The notes: a model not told the origin generated them from the letters alone. A stretch of DNA of 64,000 bases from Erythroxylum novogranatense (GCA_029891385.1 CM057233.1:31912540-31976539), one strand, 5' to 3'; shown: positions 11,738-23,340, counted from the stretch's first letter. Program-made: numbers and translations.

Positions 11738-12337
11738 ATATAACGGGAAGAAGGTCTATGTCCCTATACCTCCAACATAAGCAAGAAGGATCAATAACTT
11801 TTGGAGACAACCAGTAGGGCAAAATAGTTGGAATCAGAAAAATTGGTAAAGATTCTTTTTTTTTATTAATAATGTTCTGTTAGTTGAAGGCTTAAAGCAT
11901 AATCTAATTAATTTAAGTCAATTATGTGACTCTGGTTTTGAAGTATCCTTTAATCAAAATTCTTGTTTATTCAAAAATAAGGACAGTTCTATATTCTTTT
12001 ATGTCAAGAGACGAAATAATCTTTATAAAATTAACTTAGACGATTTAAAAAGACAAAGTATTTCATGTTTTATGTCAACAGATAAGGAAAAACTAATTTG
12101 GCACAAAAAGCTAGGTCATGTTAGTTTTAAAATATTTCCATGTTAGTTAGACATGAATTGGTAAGAGGATTACCAAAGATGAGTTTTAACAAAGATTTCT
12201 TTTGTGAAAGTTTCCGAAAAGGAAAACAAGTTAAAACATCTTTTTCGTAAAAAAATGTTGTAACTTCGTCTAGACCTTTAGAGCTGTTACATATAGATTT
12301 GTTTGGTCCAACTAGAACACTAAGTCTAGGTGGAAAG
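11703..12337 (+). pseudogene. pol: Protease and integrase N-terminal part, element A
   Basis: The aspartic protease active site reads YLDSGYS at 11712-11735, followed by TGA where A2 has Arg (CGA), then HITGRRSM. Further on come a GAG-pre-integrase segment (LIWHKKLGHV, about 12095-12125) and the start of the integrase core (LLHIDLFGPTRT, 12287-12322), which contains the first catalytic Asp. Several frameshifts and stops, including a CAG-to-TAG at about 11815. Coding breaks off at 12337, where chromovirus sequence begins, and resumes near 16095. Confidence 0.8.
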
Positions 12338-13540
12338 ATGTTAACAAGTGCTCCAGTTTTGATTTTGCTTATTGGAGATGAAGGGTATACAGTGTATAGT
12401 GATGCTTCGAGGAAGGGTCTAGGTTGTGTATTGATGCAGGGAGACAGGGTGATAGCTTAGGCTTCACGGCAACTGAAGCTATATGATTTGAATTATCCGA
12501 CCCATGATTTGGAATTGGCAGCAGTGATCTTTGCCTTGAAAATTTGGAGGCATTATCTATATGGGGTTCAGACGAGGATCTTTACTGATCATAAGAGTCT
12601 CAAGTACTTACTAAGCCAGAAAGAACTGAATTTGAGACAGAGAAGGTGGATTGAGTTGCGTAAGGATTATGACTTGCTGATTGAGTACCATCCAGGGAAG
12701 GCAAATGTAGTGGCAAATGCTTTGAGTAGGAAATCCTCAATAGCCAATTTTTGGACAGTTTATCTACCTTTATTGGAAGAGATGGCCAAGCTTAAGATAA
12801 GCTTCAAGCAGGAGGAACCAAATTGCCTTCTAGCTAACTTCAGAGTGAGGCCAATATTCAGGGAGAAGGTTAGGGAGTTACAGGCACTGGATGCAGAATT
12901 AAGCAAGCTTCGAGAAGAAATTCAGAATGGCAAGAATTTTGAAGTAGTAGTGAGTGATTATCGGCTCATGACAGTAAAAAATAGACTTTGTATTCCAGAT
13001 GTCAAGGAGGTGAAGCAGGAGGAACCAAATTGCCTTCTAGCTAACATCATGTGCCTTATGCCATGTACCCAGGTAGCACCAGGATATACAGGGATTTGGG
13101 AGAGCATTTCTAGTGGAAGGGAATGAAGAGGGATGTAGCAGAGTATGTAAGTAAGTGTCTAGTGTGTCAACAAGTCAAGGTTGAACACCAGGCACCTTCA
13201 GGCAAGTTAGGGCCATTGTCCATTCCTGAGTGGAAGTGGCAAAGGGTAACCATGGATTTTTTGATGGGTTTGCCCAAGACCAGTAGGGAGCATGATGCTA
13301 TATGGGTTATTGTGGATCGGTTAACAAAGTCAACCCATTTTTTGGCAATTAAACAGACTGATTCTTTGCATGTGTTAGCAAAGAAGTACATTGATGAGAT
13401 AGTGAGATTACATAGGATTCTAGATTCCATAGTTTCCGATAGAGACCCTCAGTTTATTTTGAGATTCTGGGGAAGCTATGAAAGAGGGGTATCCACATCT
13501 CTTCATTGACTCAGGTAAGAATTTTGAGGATGAAATTCTT
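12338..13540 (+). pseudogene. pol: Chromovirus RNase H and integrase remnant
   Basis: RNase H: YSDASRKGLGCVLMQ (about 12396), then [16 protein letters not shown] and [11 protein letters not shown], ending [15 protein letters not shown] (to 12733). Integrase: zinc-finger end KCLVCQQVK (about 13153), core GLPKTSREHDAIWVIVDRLT and SDRDPQF (about 13434-13457), giving the first two catalytic Asp regions. The frame then jumps at about 13474 to MKEGYPHLF, the C-terminal end of a chromodomain, so roughly a kilobase including the third catalytic residue is deleted. A 31-bp phrase around gaggaaccaaattgccttct occurs at 12811-12841 and again at 13017-13047, inside a locally duplicated, frame-shifted stretch. 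Confidence 0.8.
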
Positions 13541-13556
13541 TTAAGAGAGGGAGAAT
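13539..13556 (+). other. Polypurine tract of chromovirus
   Basis: ttttaagagagggagaat directly before TGTTGG of the LTR, following the typical 'ttttgaggatgaaat' end of a chromovirus pol. Confidence 0.75.
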
Positions 13557-14261
13557 TGTTGGCCCCCGAAATTCTTTTCTTATTGAATAAGTATGATTTT
13601 AATTAATTTTTGAGGTTTTGATTGGTTTATTACTTTTGTTGGAGGATTTATTGCTTAGATTGATGGGATTGGAAGTATTAAATGGAGGAATTAAGATTAA
13701 GTTAGAGTATAGTATGGTGTAAGTGAAAATGGAGAAGGAAAATGTATAAGGGCAAAATGGGAAGATCACTTAAGGTTAAGAGGTATAAGGCTTATATTGA
13801 AGGGTATAATGGACATTTGATGGTTATTAGGAGTGGAAATTAGAAGAAGAAAAATAAAAAGAAGAGGGAAAGAAGAGAACGTCGTGGAAGAGAGGAAGAA
13901 AAGAGGGAAAAGCTAGGGTTTTGGGAAATCTTGAAGAGTTTGAAGATTTTGAAGCATCAACAAGTAAGTATAAGCATAAACCCTTCTTGGTTGTTGAATA
14001 AAGCATAGTCAGGGTTAGTTAGAAATGAAACCAAGGTTGAATGTGGGTAGGAAGTTGTTGAGGAATGGTTTATGTGAGGTTTTTACTATTTGGTTAATGA
14101 TCAAAGACAAATTTTGATGTTCTTTTAATGATATTAGGTTGGAATGAGCTTAGAAATGAAGTATAAGAGATGGTTTAGGGTTTAGATGTGTTGTATTTGA
14201 AATATGGGAGGAATATGGTTGAAGAATGTAGGAAAAATAAGTTTTTGAAGGATTTTGGCCT

Positions 14262-14279
14262 CGCACGTCGCGACGTGCG
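14262..14279. other. Perfect 18-bp CpG palindrome
   Basis: CGCACGTCGCGACGTGCG reads the same on both strands. It sits in U3 of the chromovirus LTR, in an otherwise AT-rich context. Confidence 0.9.
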
Positions 14280-15784
14280 CCCCAGCATCCTGGTCGCGGA
14301 GAAGACCCATTTTCCTGCACAGACATGCTTTGATATTTTAGGCATAACTTTTGATGTAGAAGTCCAAATTGAGTGATTTTTATTCGTTGTAAACTAGAGA
14401 CATAGGGCTACGAGTTTTATTAAGAAATGAAATTGAAATTTAGTCTCTAAGAATCTAGAATTTTGGATGGTAGTTGAGTATAGAATTTTTATTTCAGCAT
14501 AAGTTATAGTTCGAAATGTTAAAGTATGACTTTCTGATTTCTACACCAAATTGAATGGAATTTTTGTTATTGTTTAAGAAAATCAAGTGAGGCAAGAGGA
14601 ACAAGAGGAAAGACATCCCTAAGCAAGTTTATAAGCAAGGAACTCAAGGTGAGTACACGTTTATAATAGAGTAAATAAGCCACTCATTGTTTTCTTCAAA
14701 TCAAGAAAGATTTAATGATTTAAATTGCATCATCAATGTTGCCTTATTTGCTTTTTTTGAGTGAATTGTGAAATTGTTATATGTTTGCTACGTGATTTGT
14801 ATTGATGATTGATGAAAAGACTTTGAAAAAGGTTTCTCTTTAAAAGAATACATGTTCATGAAATTATGTTTGCGGAAATCATTATTGCAAGGATATCAAG
14901 TTTATGAAAAGCAAGTTTTCAAGAAAATGTGCCATTTTGGCCAACAAGTTCATAAGATTTTGAACTATATGTGTTATGTGGGTTTGTGGTAGTCCCTCAA
15001 GGCCTATCACGTGCACTTTGACCCAAGTATAGGCTTCTCCCACCTGCCCGCTAGTGGCATGGAGCTCCCTCAAGGACTCCCTCAAGAATTTATGACTACA
15101 CAGGACCATTATATGGGAATGTGTAGTGCGTCATGAATCTGGACTTACCCAAACCATTCTGATGTGCTTATATCCTTATGACCTGTTGATAAGTTTGATG
15201 CATACATGATTTTTAATTGCTCATGAATTGTTTAAAAATCGAGAATTTTGGGATGATGATATTTACATGTGAAATTACTATGGTTTCGAAAGTGTACAAT
15301 GGCAATGAGTTTTTTTAAAAAATAGTTTTGCTTGTTTCTTTATTATAAATATGTTACCAACGAACTTTATAGCTCACCACCATTCTCCTCCCCCTATTCA
15401 GGTGATGAGCAAGAGATCAAGTAGGTCAAGAGTTACAGCATCACTCCGAATTGTCATATTTTTGTATTTTCAAGTTAGATATTGGGAATTCGAGGGTTTA
15501 GTCGCATTTTAAGTTTTATTAGTTCAAGTGTATTTTGTATTTTTGGTTCTTGAACTCAAATGATGTATTATGGCTTGAAATGCCATTAAGCCTTTGTAAA
15601 ACTCGTACTTTTGTTCTTAATGAAATATGATTTTGGATTTTAGAAATTTCATGTGTTTTAGTATAAGTTCATTTTTGTTTTGGGTTTGAATTAATAATGG
15701 TTGTTGGGAAGTTAGGGTTGCATCTAGTAGAGTAAATGTTGGGGTTGAGTAGTTGAAATAGTTTAAGTTTGCATTATTTGAGGT

Positions 15785-15985
15785 CGGGTGTGTTCATCGC
15801 AGTGAGACCCACTTGATCGCCGCGACGAGGTTAAAATCGCATGTTCGTCGCAACGAATGATTAATCGCTCGTTGTGACATAATTCTCGCAAGCTCGCCAC
15901 GACGAATGATAGATCATTCACCGTGATGTATTTTCTCACCTGTGTTCGTCGCGGTGAGATCGCAGTCGCCGCGGCGACGCCCACC
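15785..15985. repeat. GC-rich self-complementary repeats in LTR
   Basis: Alternating phrases such as gttcgtcgcggtgag and tcgccgcgacgag recur about three times over 200 bp, each partly complementary to its neighbours. AT-rich sequence lies on both sides. No coding potential. Confidence 0.65.
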
Positions 15986-16094
15986 TTTGCTTCTGAAGGA
16001 CTTTTCTTCTAAATTTTCACGTTCCAAGTCTTTCCTCTAAGCCCAAGCTTCATGCTTCCATGTCTGATGTTGGGCTCCAAAAACGGGGTCTAAG

Positions 16095-18500
16095 AAAAGA
16101 AGTATGGCCTAACAAAAGAAGTATGGTCTCGTAATTGTTGATGATTTCACTAGATTTTGTTGGATATTGTTTTTATTATAGAAATATGAATCTTTTAAAT
16201 GGTTTAATGTTCTATCCAAAAAGTTAAAAAATGAAAAAGGAATTTCTATTGCTTGAATTAGGAGTGATCATGGTGGAGAATTTGAAAATGAAAAATTCAA
16301 AATGTTTTGTGAAGAGAATGGAATTTTTCTTAATTTCTCTACTCCTAGAACTCTTCAACAGAATGGAGTTGTTGAGAGAAAGAATAGGACAATTCAGGAA
16401 ATGGCAAGGACTATGCTATGTGAAATGAATCTTCCTAAGTATTTCTAGGTAGAAGCTGTAAATATAGCTTGTTATATTCAAAACAAAGTATTTTTGTGAC
16501 CTATTTTAAATAAAACTCCATATGAATTATGGAAAGGAAGAATGCCAAATATATCTTACTTCCATCCTTTTGGTTACAAATGCACTATACTAAATACAAA
16601 AGAAAAGTTAGATAAATTTGATTCTAAGATCAACTTAGGAATTTTTCTAGGAAATTCAGTTACTTCTAAAACTTATAGAGTTTATAATCTTGTTTCTAAA
16701 TCTGTTGAAGAACCTATGCATGTAAAATTTGATGATGATTCTCATCTAGATCGAAGAGACGATTCTAATGATGGAACTCTATCTGCTCCTTTAGTTAATA
16801 ATCTAGACACGCCATCACTAGACGATCCACCTAATAAGGTAGAAGATATCTCTGAAAATTTTAGTAGAAATATAAATCTTCTTACCCAGAAAACCTAATT
16901 ATAGGAGAAACATTAGAGGGAGTGAGAACTAGGTCTAAATTTAGAAGAGAGGCAACTATAGCTTTTGTTTCTGAATTAGAACCTAAGAAAATTGATGAAG
17001 CTCTTCAAGACAAAGCTTGGATTTTAGCCATGCAAGAGGAGTTAAATCAATTTACAAGGAATAAAGTTTGGTCTTTAGTTCCTAGACCATCCAGTAAATC
17101 CATTATAGGAACCAGATAGATATTCAAAAATAAACTAGATGAATCAGGAAAAGTAAACCGTAACAAAGCTAGATTAGTAGCTCAAGGCTATAATCAACAA
17201 GAAGGAATAGACTATAATGAAACATATGCTCCTATAGCTAGACTAGAAGCTATTAGGATTTGCTTGCTTTTTTTGTTTGTCATAATATAAAACTGTTTCA
17301 AATGGATGTGAAAAGTGCTTTTTTGAATGGTTTTATAGATGAAGAAGTTTATGTAACGCAACCCCCTGGTTTTGAAGACATTGATAAACCATACTATATC
17401 TATAAAGTTTATAAAGCTTTGTATAGATTAAAACAAACACCTCCTGCTTAGTATAATCTTCTGAGTTCGTTTTTGATTAAAATGACTTTATTAGAGGTCA
17501 AGTAGATAAGACCTTGTTTAAAAATATTTAAAATGATATAGTTATACAAATATATGTAGACGATATCATTTTTGGTGCAACTTCTAAGAAATTATGTTCA
17601 AGTTTTGAAAATCTTATGAAAAGTGAATTTGAAATGAGTATGATGGGTGAATTCAAGTTCTTTCTTATTTTGCAAATTAAACAAACTGAAGAAAAGATTT
17701 TTATTCATCAACAAAAATATATCAAAGAACTTAATCAAATATAAAATGGAGAAGGTCAAACCAATGTCAACTCTTTTTTTTATCTAAGTATGAAGCTGGT
17801 AAGAGATTGGTTAAAAAAATTTAAGAGGAATTGTTGGTTCTTTGCTTTACCTAACTGCAAGCAAACTTGATATATTGTTTAATGTTTGTTTGTGTGTAAG
17901 ATTTCAAGCAGATCTTAGAGAATCTCATTATATTGTTGTCAAAAGAATGTTGAGATATTTGGTAGGTTCTATTGATCTTTGCTTAATGTACGAGAAAGGT
18001 AAAGATTTCATGTTAATTGGCTACTGTAATGCTGATTATACTAGAGATAGAATTGATAGAGATAGTACAAGTGGAGGTTATCACTTTCTTGGTCATAAAC
18101 TATTTTCTTGGTCAAGCAAGGGGCAAAGTTTAATTACTCTATCTACTGCAGAAGTTGAATACATGTCAGCTGCAAGCTTTTGTTCACAGACGTTATGGAT
18201 TAAGTATCAGTTAGAAGATTATTCTATCTAAAAGATCAGATTCTAATCTTATGTGACAACATTAGTTATATTAATCTGTCAAAGAATCCAATACAACATT
18301 TGAGGGCAAAGCATATTGAAGTTAGACATCATTTTATAAGAGACTATATATAGAGAGGAATTATCAATTGACAATTTGTTGAGATGAATCAATAATGGGC
18401 GGATGTCTTCACTAAACCCTTAAGTGAAGATAGATTCAAGGAAATCAGAAGAAACTTGAATGTGGTAATGTTAAATGACCATTTGTCTAACACTTCATGA
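16095..18500 (+). pseudogene. pol: Integrase, RT and RNase H of copia element A
   Basis: Resumes the interrupted integrase: KKYGLV... (16095-16135), then a stretch matching A2 with the third catalytic site LQQNGVVERKN (about 16360-16390). RT follows: [12 protein letters not shown] (about 17300) and the active site YVDD (about 17553-17564). RNase H follows at 17842-18231 (STSGGYHFLGHKLFSWSSK, TAEVEYMSAAS). Coding ends near 18500 after ADVFTKPLSEDRFKEIRRNL. Trp codons of A2 are TAG here at about 16447, 17118 and 17449, and several frameshifts occur. The protein would have copied and integrated the element; this copy cannot. Confidence 0.85.
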
Positions 18501-18536
18501 CCTAGATGATTCGTACAGAAGAGGATGAGAAGTCAT

Positions 18537-20508
18537 TGTAGGTGTAAGTCGACTTGTATGGAGATGTAAGTCGACTTATACCAGTTCGGTACTAATAAGT
18601 CGACTTGTATACTCTTGTAAGTCGACTTATGCGTGTATCTGATCTTAGTGAGATTGTTAGAGTAGTGCCTAAAGGCAATCCCTTTAGCGCTTTTTGTTCA
18701 TAGTCATGTACGGACTTTATGAATAAATAAAGAAAGGCATGTTTCATTTATTTGATGTTCTTTATGAATTGATATTGATCTTTAATCAAATTAATGAAGT
18801 CCATGATATATGACATAGCATGAAGGAAATTATGATGTGATCATAATCCGAGATTCCTATCATGTGCAATTATGTCAAGATATCTAAATTCTCCTAGTCA
18901 TAGGATTAATGAGACTGGACATCATTAATCCGGATAGACTAGCATATGTCATACTCCTTGATTGGATCAAGCAGTGGATCTCAGAAACTGTAAATATGGG
19001 ATATTTAGAGTTGACATGTGGATGCTTACTAGTGGTAGTAAGTACATTGGATGACTGCCATGAGATCATCACATGGATTTCCTATTCAAATGTCAGTGAT
19101 AATCTCATCATAGCAATGGTGCAAGTATCCTTAGACTTGAGGTACTCAAGGATATCTTGGATATTGATTCTGTGCTTTGACTCCATTCCTTGTTGCCTTT
19201 CGGAGGTTACTCATAGGGTGGTGCTTGGAGTGCGACTTGAGGTATTGAAGGTAATTGAGTAGCCAATAAAGGATTCATCACTTACGTGATAGCGGAAGAG
19301 ATACCACAGCCTCTTGTCGGGATCATTACTTTAAGTCTCGGCGAGCATAAATATGTCATGAAGAGTGTCTTCATGGACATATAAAGTAATGAGTCTAAGG
19401 CAGAGGCGATATCACTTGGGCTAGACTTAGTCTAGTAAGAGTTGACACTTTGACCATACTCATAACCAAGTGGGGTATAGGATGATGAAAGGACGAATTG
19501 CACGATGAATTCTCATGGAATGGTTCGTGATCGGTTCGTGATGAATTCATCAAACCAATTACTTTCCGGTCAATTGGGGGTCATGATGTGTTGCTAGGCG
19601 CGCTCATGACTTGCTCAGATTAATTGTTAATCTAAGTGGCCAACATAACCGGAACCTAAAGGGTCACACACATTAGAGTGTTTGGAGAATCCATAAAATA
19701 GTATTAGGCTCGAGTTCCAATTATGGAGAGCATTAGGATTAAATGGATCCCGATGAGATCGAGATATGTCCCGATGAGATCGCGACATCGATATTCTTGA
19801 AAAAGGTTTAGAATTTGTTTGATCTTAGGGACGATGAAATTTGGTAGACCACCCAGGTGTGGTTGGACCACTTCAGCAATTATATTTATATATATATATA
19901 ATTAATTAATTAAAGAATTAATTAATTAATATATATATATAACATTTACGTGGAAGAGAGGAGAAGAACTTAGAAGTTTCCTTATGCTTAGTCATTAAAA
20001 GGCATTTAATGGCTAAAAGACAAAAAAGGCAAAAAAACAAGCCTATGGTGTCTTCTCTCTTGGAAACATACGAAGACTATCTTCTTCTTTTGTCTTTGAG
20101 AAAGACATATGAAGAAATGAAGATGAGAAGAATCGTTGGTCTTTGAAAGAGAGGAAGGAAAGGTTTTTTAAGAGTTTAAAACCTATGCTCTCACTCTCCA
20201 TCATCGATCATCAAGGCTTCATCTCCAAGCTTCATCCCTTCTCTCCATCGATTTCTTAAGCTCTCCAAGGACAGAGGTAGGGTCTAGCAGCCTTTACTTT
20301 GTTCTAGCTATTTCCGGGTCAAAGGGGTTTGTCCCGGTTAGGTTTTCTGATCTCTACGTGGATACCTTTAGAGATAGTCTCTATTGGCTATTCAGGTTTG
20401 AGTCTTCATACCGACACATAGATCCTGGCCTTCGGGAAGGTCCCGGCGACAAAAATTTTTGTTTTCCGCACCTGGTACATGTGATGTACCTCCCGGGATT
20501 TTCCTACA
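18537..20508 (+). repeat. 5' LTR of element B (1972 bp)
   Basis: TGTAGGTGTAAGTCGACTTG ... GATTTTCCTACA, with the PBS 2 nt further on. It pairs with 26452-28396. Differences are mostly 1-3 base indels. Contains an AT palindromic run (about 19884-19940) and four AAGTCGACTT copies near its start. Confidence 0.92.
18546..18628. repeat. Four AAGTCGACTT palindromes, 5' LTR
   Basis: Perfect 10-bp palindromes at 18546, 18568, 18597 and 18619. The same four occur in the 3' LTR (26461, 26483, 26512, 26534), and eight more in the leader. Confidence 0.95.
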
Positions 20509-20509
20509 G

Positions 20510-20522
20510 TGGTATCAGAGCC
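20510..20522 (+). other. Primer-binding site, element B
   Basis: TGGTATCAGAGCC, complement of initiator tRNA-Met 3' end, immediately inside the 5' LTR. Confidence 0.9.
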
Positions 20523-21628
20523 ACTTGTGTCATGTATGAAGCTAAAACCCTAGCTAGGTCGGACTTCCTATTTGAATTTGACGTTGATGCATGTATGCTG
20601 TCCAAATTTCGAATTAATATAGGGATATGTTTTTCGAAATTTTTCTGCCCAGAATTGTTCATAACATGTTATAGAATATGTCTGTGAAAGATGAGAATTT
20701 ATCAATTTGATTTGATATAGTTTTGCTAATTTATTCCCTTAGGTTCTAGATGCTGTTTTGTGACACATTCTGTGAACAGGCATGTGTATAAATTCGATAA
20801 TAAATTCTAGAAAAAAAAATTTCGGATTGGCCTTAACCAACATGTCCCTAAGATGTTTGTGAATGTCTATGTGGATGGAAAAGTGTTTTCAAGGTGATTT
20901 GCTATTTATTCACGAATTTATTCTATGCTGTTGGGAATAGCTGTGTTGATAAACACAGATTTTGAATCGGTTTTGTTGCTTAGGTTGACTGAGTTTTTGA
21001 CGGCTATAAATCCTGAAAACATTCATGAATAATGTTCTGAACATTTAGTAACCTGTGTAATTTTCTCATAATTTATTGAAATTGTTTCAATGATTATTTC
21101 GAGCAATGTGTAGTACTTGGCAGTTTTGTAAACATTGCTGGGACTGTTTTGCTTGGCATAATTGAATGTGTATTTTTCAGTTCCAATGCCTTGGACCATT
21201 TTTAATGTGATTGAAAATGTGTTATCTTGATGTTGTATGCTTGCCAAACTGAATTGCTTGAAGTTGATCTCCAAGAATTTTCGGATGCCGAATAGGTCAC
21301 ATTAGCATCTCGTTAGTGTATTTCATTATCTTGCTTGTTTTGGCCGTCATAATTTTTTGTGACTTGTGCCGAAGTAATTTGATAACGTATGGACTAGCTA
21401 GAGATGCTTAGGGTGATAATTTGGTGTTTCCTAAATTGTTTGGATATTTATGAGTAATGACTCATTTTCAAGCTTTTCTTGTATGGTTTGACTGTATATG
21501 GCAATCATGTAACAATGAAGTGTTCATTGGTACATCAAATTAATGATATTACCTAGGTATGATGGTATTGTGAATTGGGATTACATGGATTGAGAAATTA
21601 GCCGGTTAGATAGCAATTTCTCTTGGAT

Positions 21629-21803
21629 AAGTCGACTTACACAATGTACAAGTCGACTTGTCCGTGCACTGTAGACGCATAAGTCGACTTGCACAATGGT
21701 ACAAGTCGACTTGTTAGGTCAGCTGATTGCACAAGTCGACTTACACATGCATAAGTCGACTTACGAGAGGCATAAGTCGACTTATACATACACAAGTCGA
21801 CTT
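21629..21803. repeat. Eight AAGTCGACTT palindromes in leader
   Basis: Copies start at 21629, 21650, 21681, 21703, 21733, 21753, 21774 and 21794, spaced 20-31 bp. Flanks alternate between cat/cac before and g/a after. The palindrome is conserved exactly while the spacers vary. Confidence 0.95.
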
Positions 21804-21994
21804 ATAACATACAAAGGAGGGATGATGGATGATTTAGGTATAAACTCAATGTGATTGATCATATGCCTAAATTATTCCATATAGTCATAGTGACTATAAT
21901 CCTTGACTTGGAGTCTAGAGTTGAAATCCTCCTCGGTATATGAAAACTAACGCCTTCCATTAATATGGTAAGAACGAGTTCTTATAGGGTTGGG

Positions 21995-22380
21995 TTGTTG
22001 GGTAAACCCAAGCTCGCTCTATCTGGATATGTTGAACCATGAAAATGTGATTTTCGGATTAATGGGTTGGTTTTCACTAGAAGCGTTAGTTTGTTGAGTA
22101 AACTCAAGGTCAGCGTGGACAGAGGCAAAATTGGGTAGCATACATCGGATGTATGCGCATCAAAAAGTTGATAACCCAATGTAAGTGCACACATCAACAA
22201 GTTGATAGCGATTGATAGTTGTGTCTAAGATGTAATTGGTATATCGATACCTCCGAGACATAAGGTGGCTTGTTGGGTAAACCCAAGGTCATGCTTAATG
22301 TCGGTTATCGATGATACAATTGGTATGTTCGATACCTACCGATTGACCTAAGTTGTGGCTTGTTGGGTAAACCCAAGGTC
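21995..22380 (+). repeat. Four GTTGGGTAAACCCAAG hairpin repeats
   Basis: Near 21995, 22091 (variant GTTGAGTAAACTCAAG, a compensated change keeping the stem), 22269 and 22359. The last two lie in a 90-bp imperfect direct repeat. Arms TTGGGT and ACCCAA can pair. Confidence 0.85.
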
Positions 22381-22566
22381 ATTCTTAGCAATATCGGATA
22401 TCAACCCACTAAGACATTATGTCATCTTGTTTCTTTGGATTCGTAATGAGGGTTATGGATTCTATGAAACTAGTGGGAGCTTTTTGCATATCATTCAAGT
22501 CCTTATGATTATGCATCTATTCCTATTCTAACATTCTTTCTCTCTTTCCGTTTAGGTTAGTTGAAG

Positions 22567-23340
22567 ATGTCTTCGGTGTGAACTTACGCCGCTAATGGAT
22601 TCCAACAAGTTAAGCGGACGAATTTTCTTGATTGGCTAAGGAATCGAAATTGTTCTCGAGATATGAGGAACTGGGATACATCTAGATGTTCCACTTCCGG
22701 ATGCTTTCTTTGTCGATGCTTGATGAGGATCGGAAGGCATATCGTAAGCATCTAAAGGACGATGACATGGCTACTTGCATTATGCTTGCCTCGATGTCAC
22801 CGAGCTGCAGAAGCGACGGCGAGTCCGTGGATGCTCACACTATAGTCTTTCATCTTAGGGACCTGTTTGATGAGCAAGCTCGGTCGAAAGGTTCGAGACC
22901 TCAAGGCTTCTCTTCACCACAAAGATGGCTCCAGGGACATCTGCATCGATATGCTACGAAGATGAATGGCTATATTGAGAGATTGGCCGTCTTAGGTTTT
23001 GTAATGGATTATGAGTTAAGTATAGACTTAATTCTGGTTGGATTGTCCGAGAGTTATTCACAGTTTGTGTTAAACTATCGGATGAACCAAATATCCACAA
23101 CAATACCTGAGTTGATCAATCTGCTCAAGACAGCTGAGCAAGCTATCAAGAAGATAGCAAGCAAGTGCTAATGGTCGCTGCTTCTTCTTCTGGTTCAAAG
23201 AAGAAAAGAACCTAAAGAAGAAAAAGCCAAGAAACCAAAGGAAGCGCCATCAAGAAGAAGACCAAAGAAGTCGCCCGAAAGGAACTTGCTTCCATTGTGG
23301 TAAAGATGGTCATTGGGCGCAATTGCAAAGTCTATCTGGA
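22567..23340 (+). pseudogene. gag: Copia gag, element B
   Basis: ATG at 22567 (MSSV) is soon followed by a stop and then the family phrase TNFLDWLRN. The longest open part (22686-23171) includes AYRKHLKDDDMATCIMLASM, a frame-shifted middle, then ATKMNGYIERLAVLGFVMD and MNQISTTIPELINLLKTAEQ. A zinc knuckle begins CFHCGKDGHW (about 23287-23316), but its last part is out of frame. The protein would form the RNA-binding particle shell. Frame breaks are short indels rather than nonsense changes. Confidence 0.85.

Larger units (their letters stand above)
12338..16093 (+). mobile_element. 5'-truncated chromovirus inserted in element A
   Basis: Ty3/gypsy sequence starts abruptly at the RT/RNase H boundary, runs through RNase H and half of integrase, skips to the chromodomain end, then PPT and one 2.5-kb LTR. 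There is no 5' LTR, gag, protease or RT. It interrupts the copia integrase codon for codon: copia sequence stops at ggtggaaag (12337) and resumes aagaagtatgg. The flanks gaaag (12333-12337) and gaaaag (16094-16099) resemble a target duplication. The resemblance could be chance, because the target is A/G-rich. Confidence 0.8.
13557..16093 (+). repeat. 3' LTR of truncated chromovirus (about 2.5 kb)
   Basis: Begins TGTTGGCCCCCG right after the polypurine tract. The end is placed at ...GGGGTCTAA (16093), by comparison with the end of the 55493-59770 LTR. The block at 14990-15130 (cacgtgcac..., cccacctgcccgctagtgg) is shared with two other LTRs in the window, in reverse. It contains two CpG-rich palindromic islands (14262-14279 and 15785-15985). 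Confidence 0.75.
20523..22566 (+). other. Non-coding leader of element B
   Basis: About 2 kb between PBS and gag with no coding frame. It carries eight AAGTCGACTT palindromes (21629-21803) and four hairpin-like GGGTAAACCC-type repeats (21995-22380). Such leaders may carry packaging, dimerisation or internal ribosome entry signals; nothing here proves which. Confidence 0.7.

Noticed and set aside
21629..21803. CRISPR-like direct repeats
   Set aside because: Short 10-bp palindromes with variable, partly similar spacers inside a retrotransposon leader; no cas genes and a eukaryotic context.
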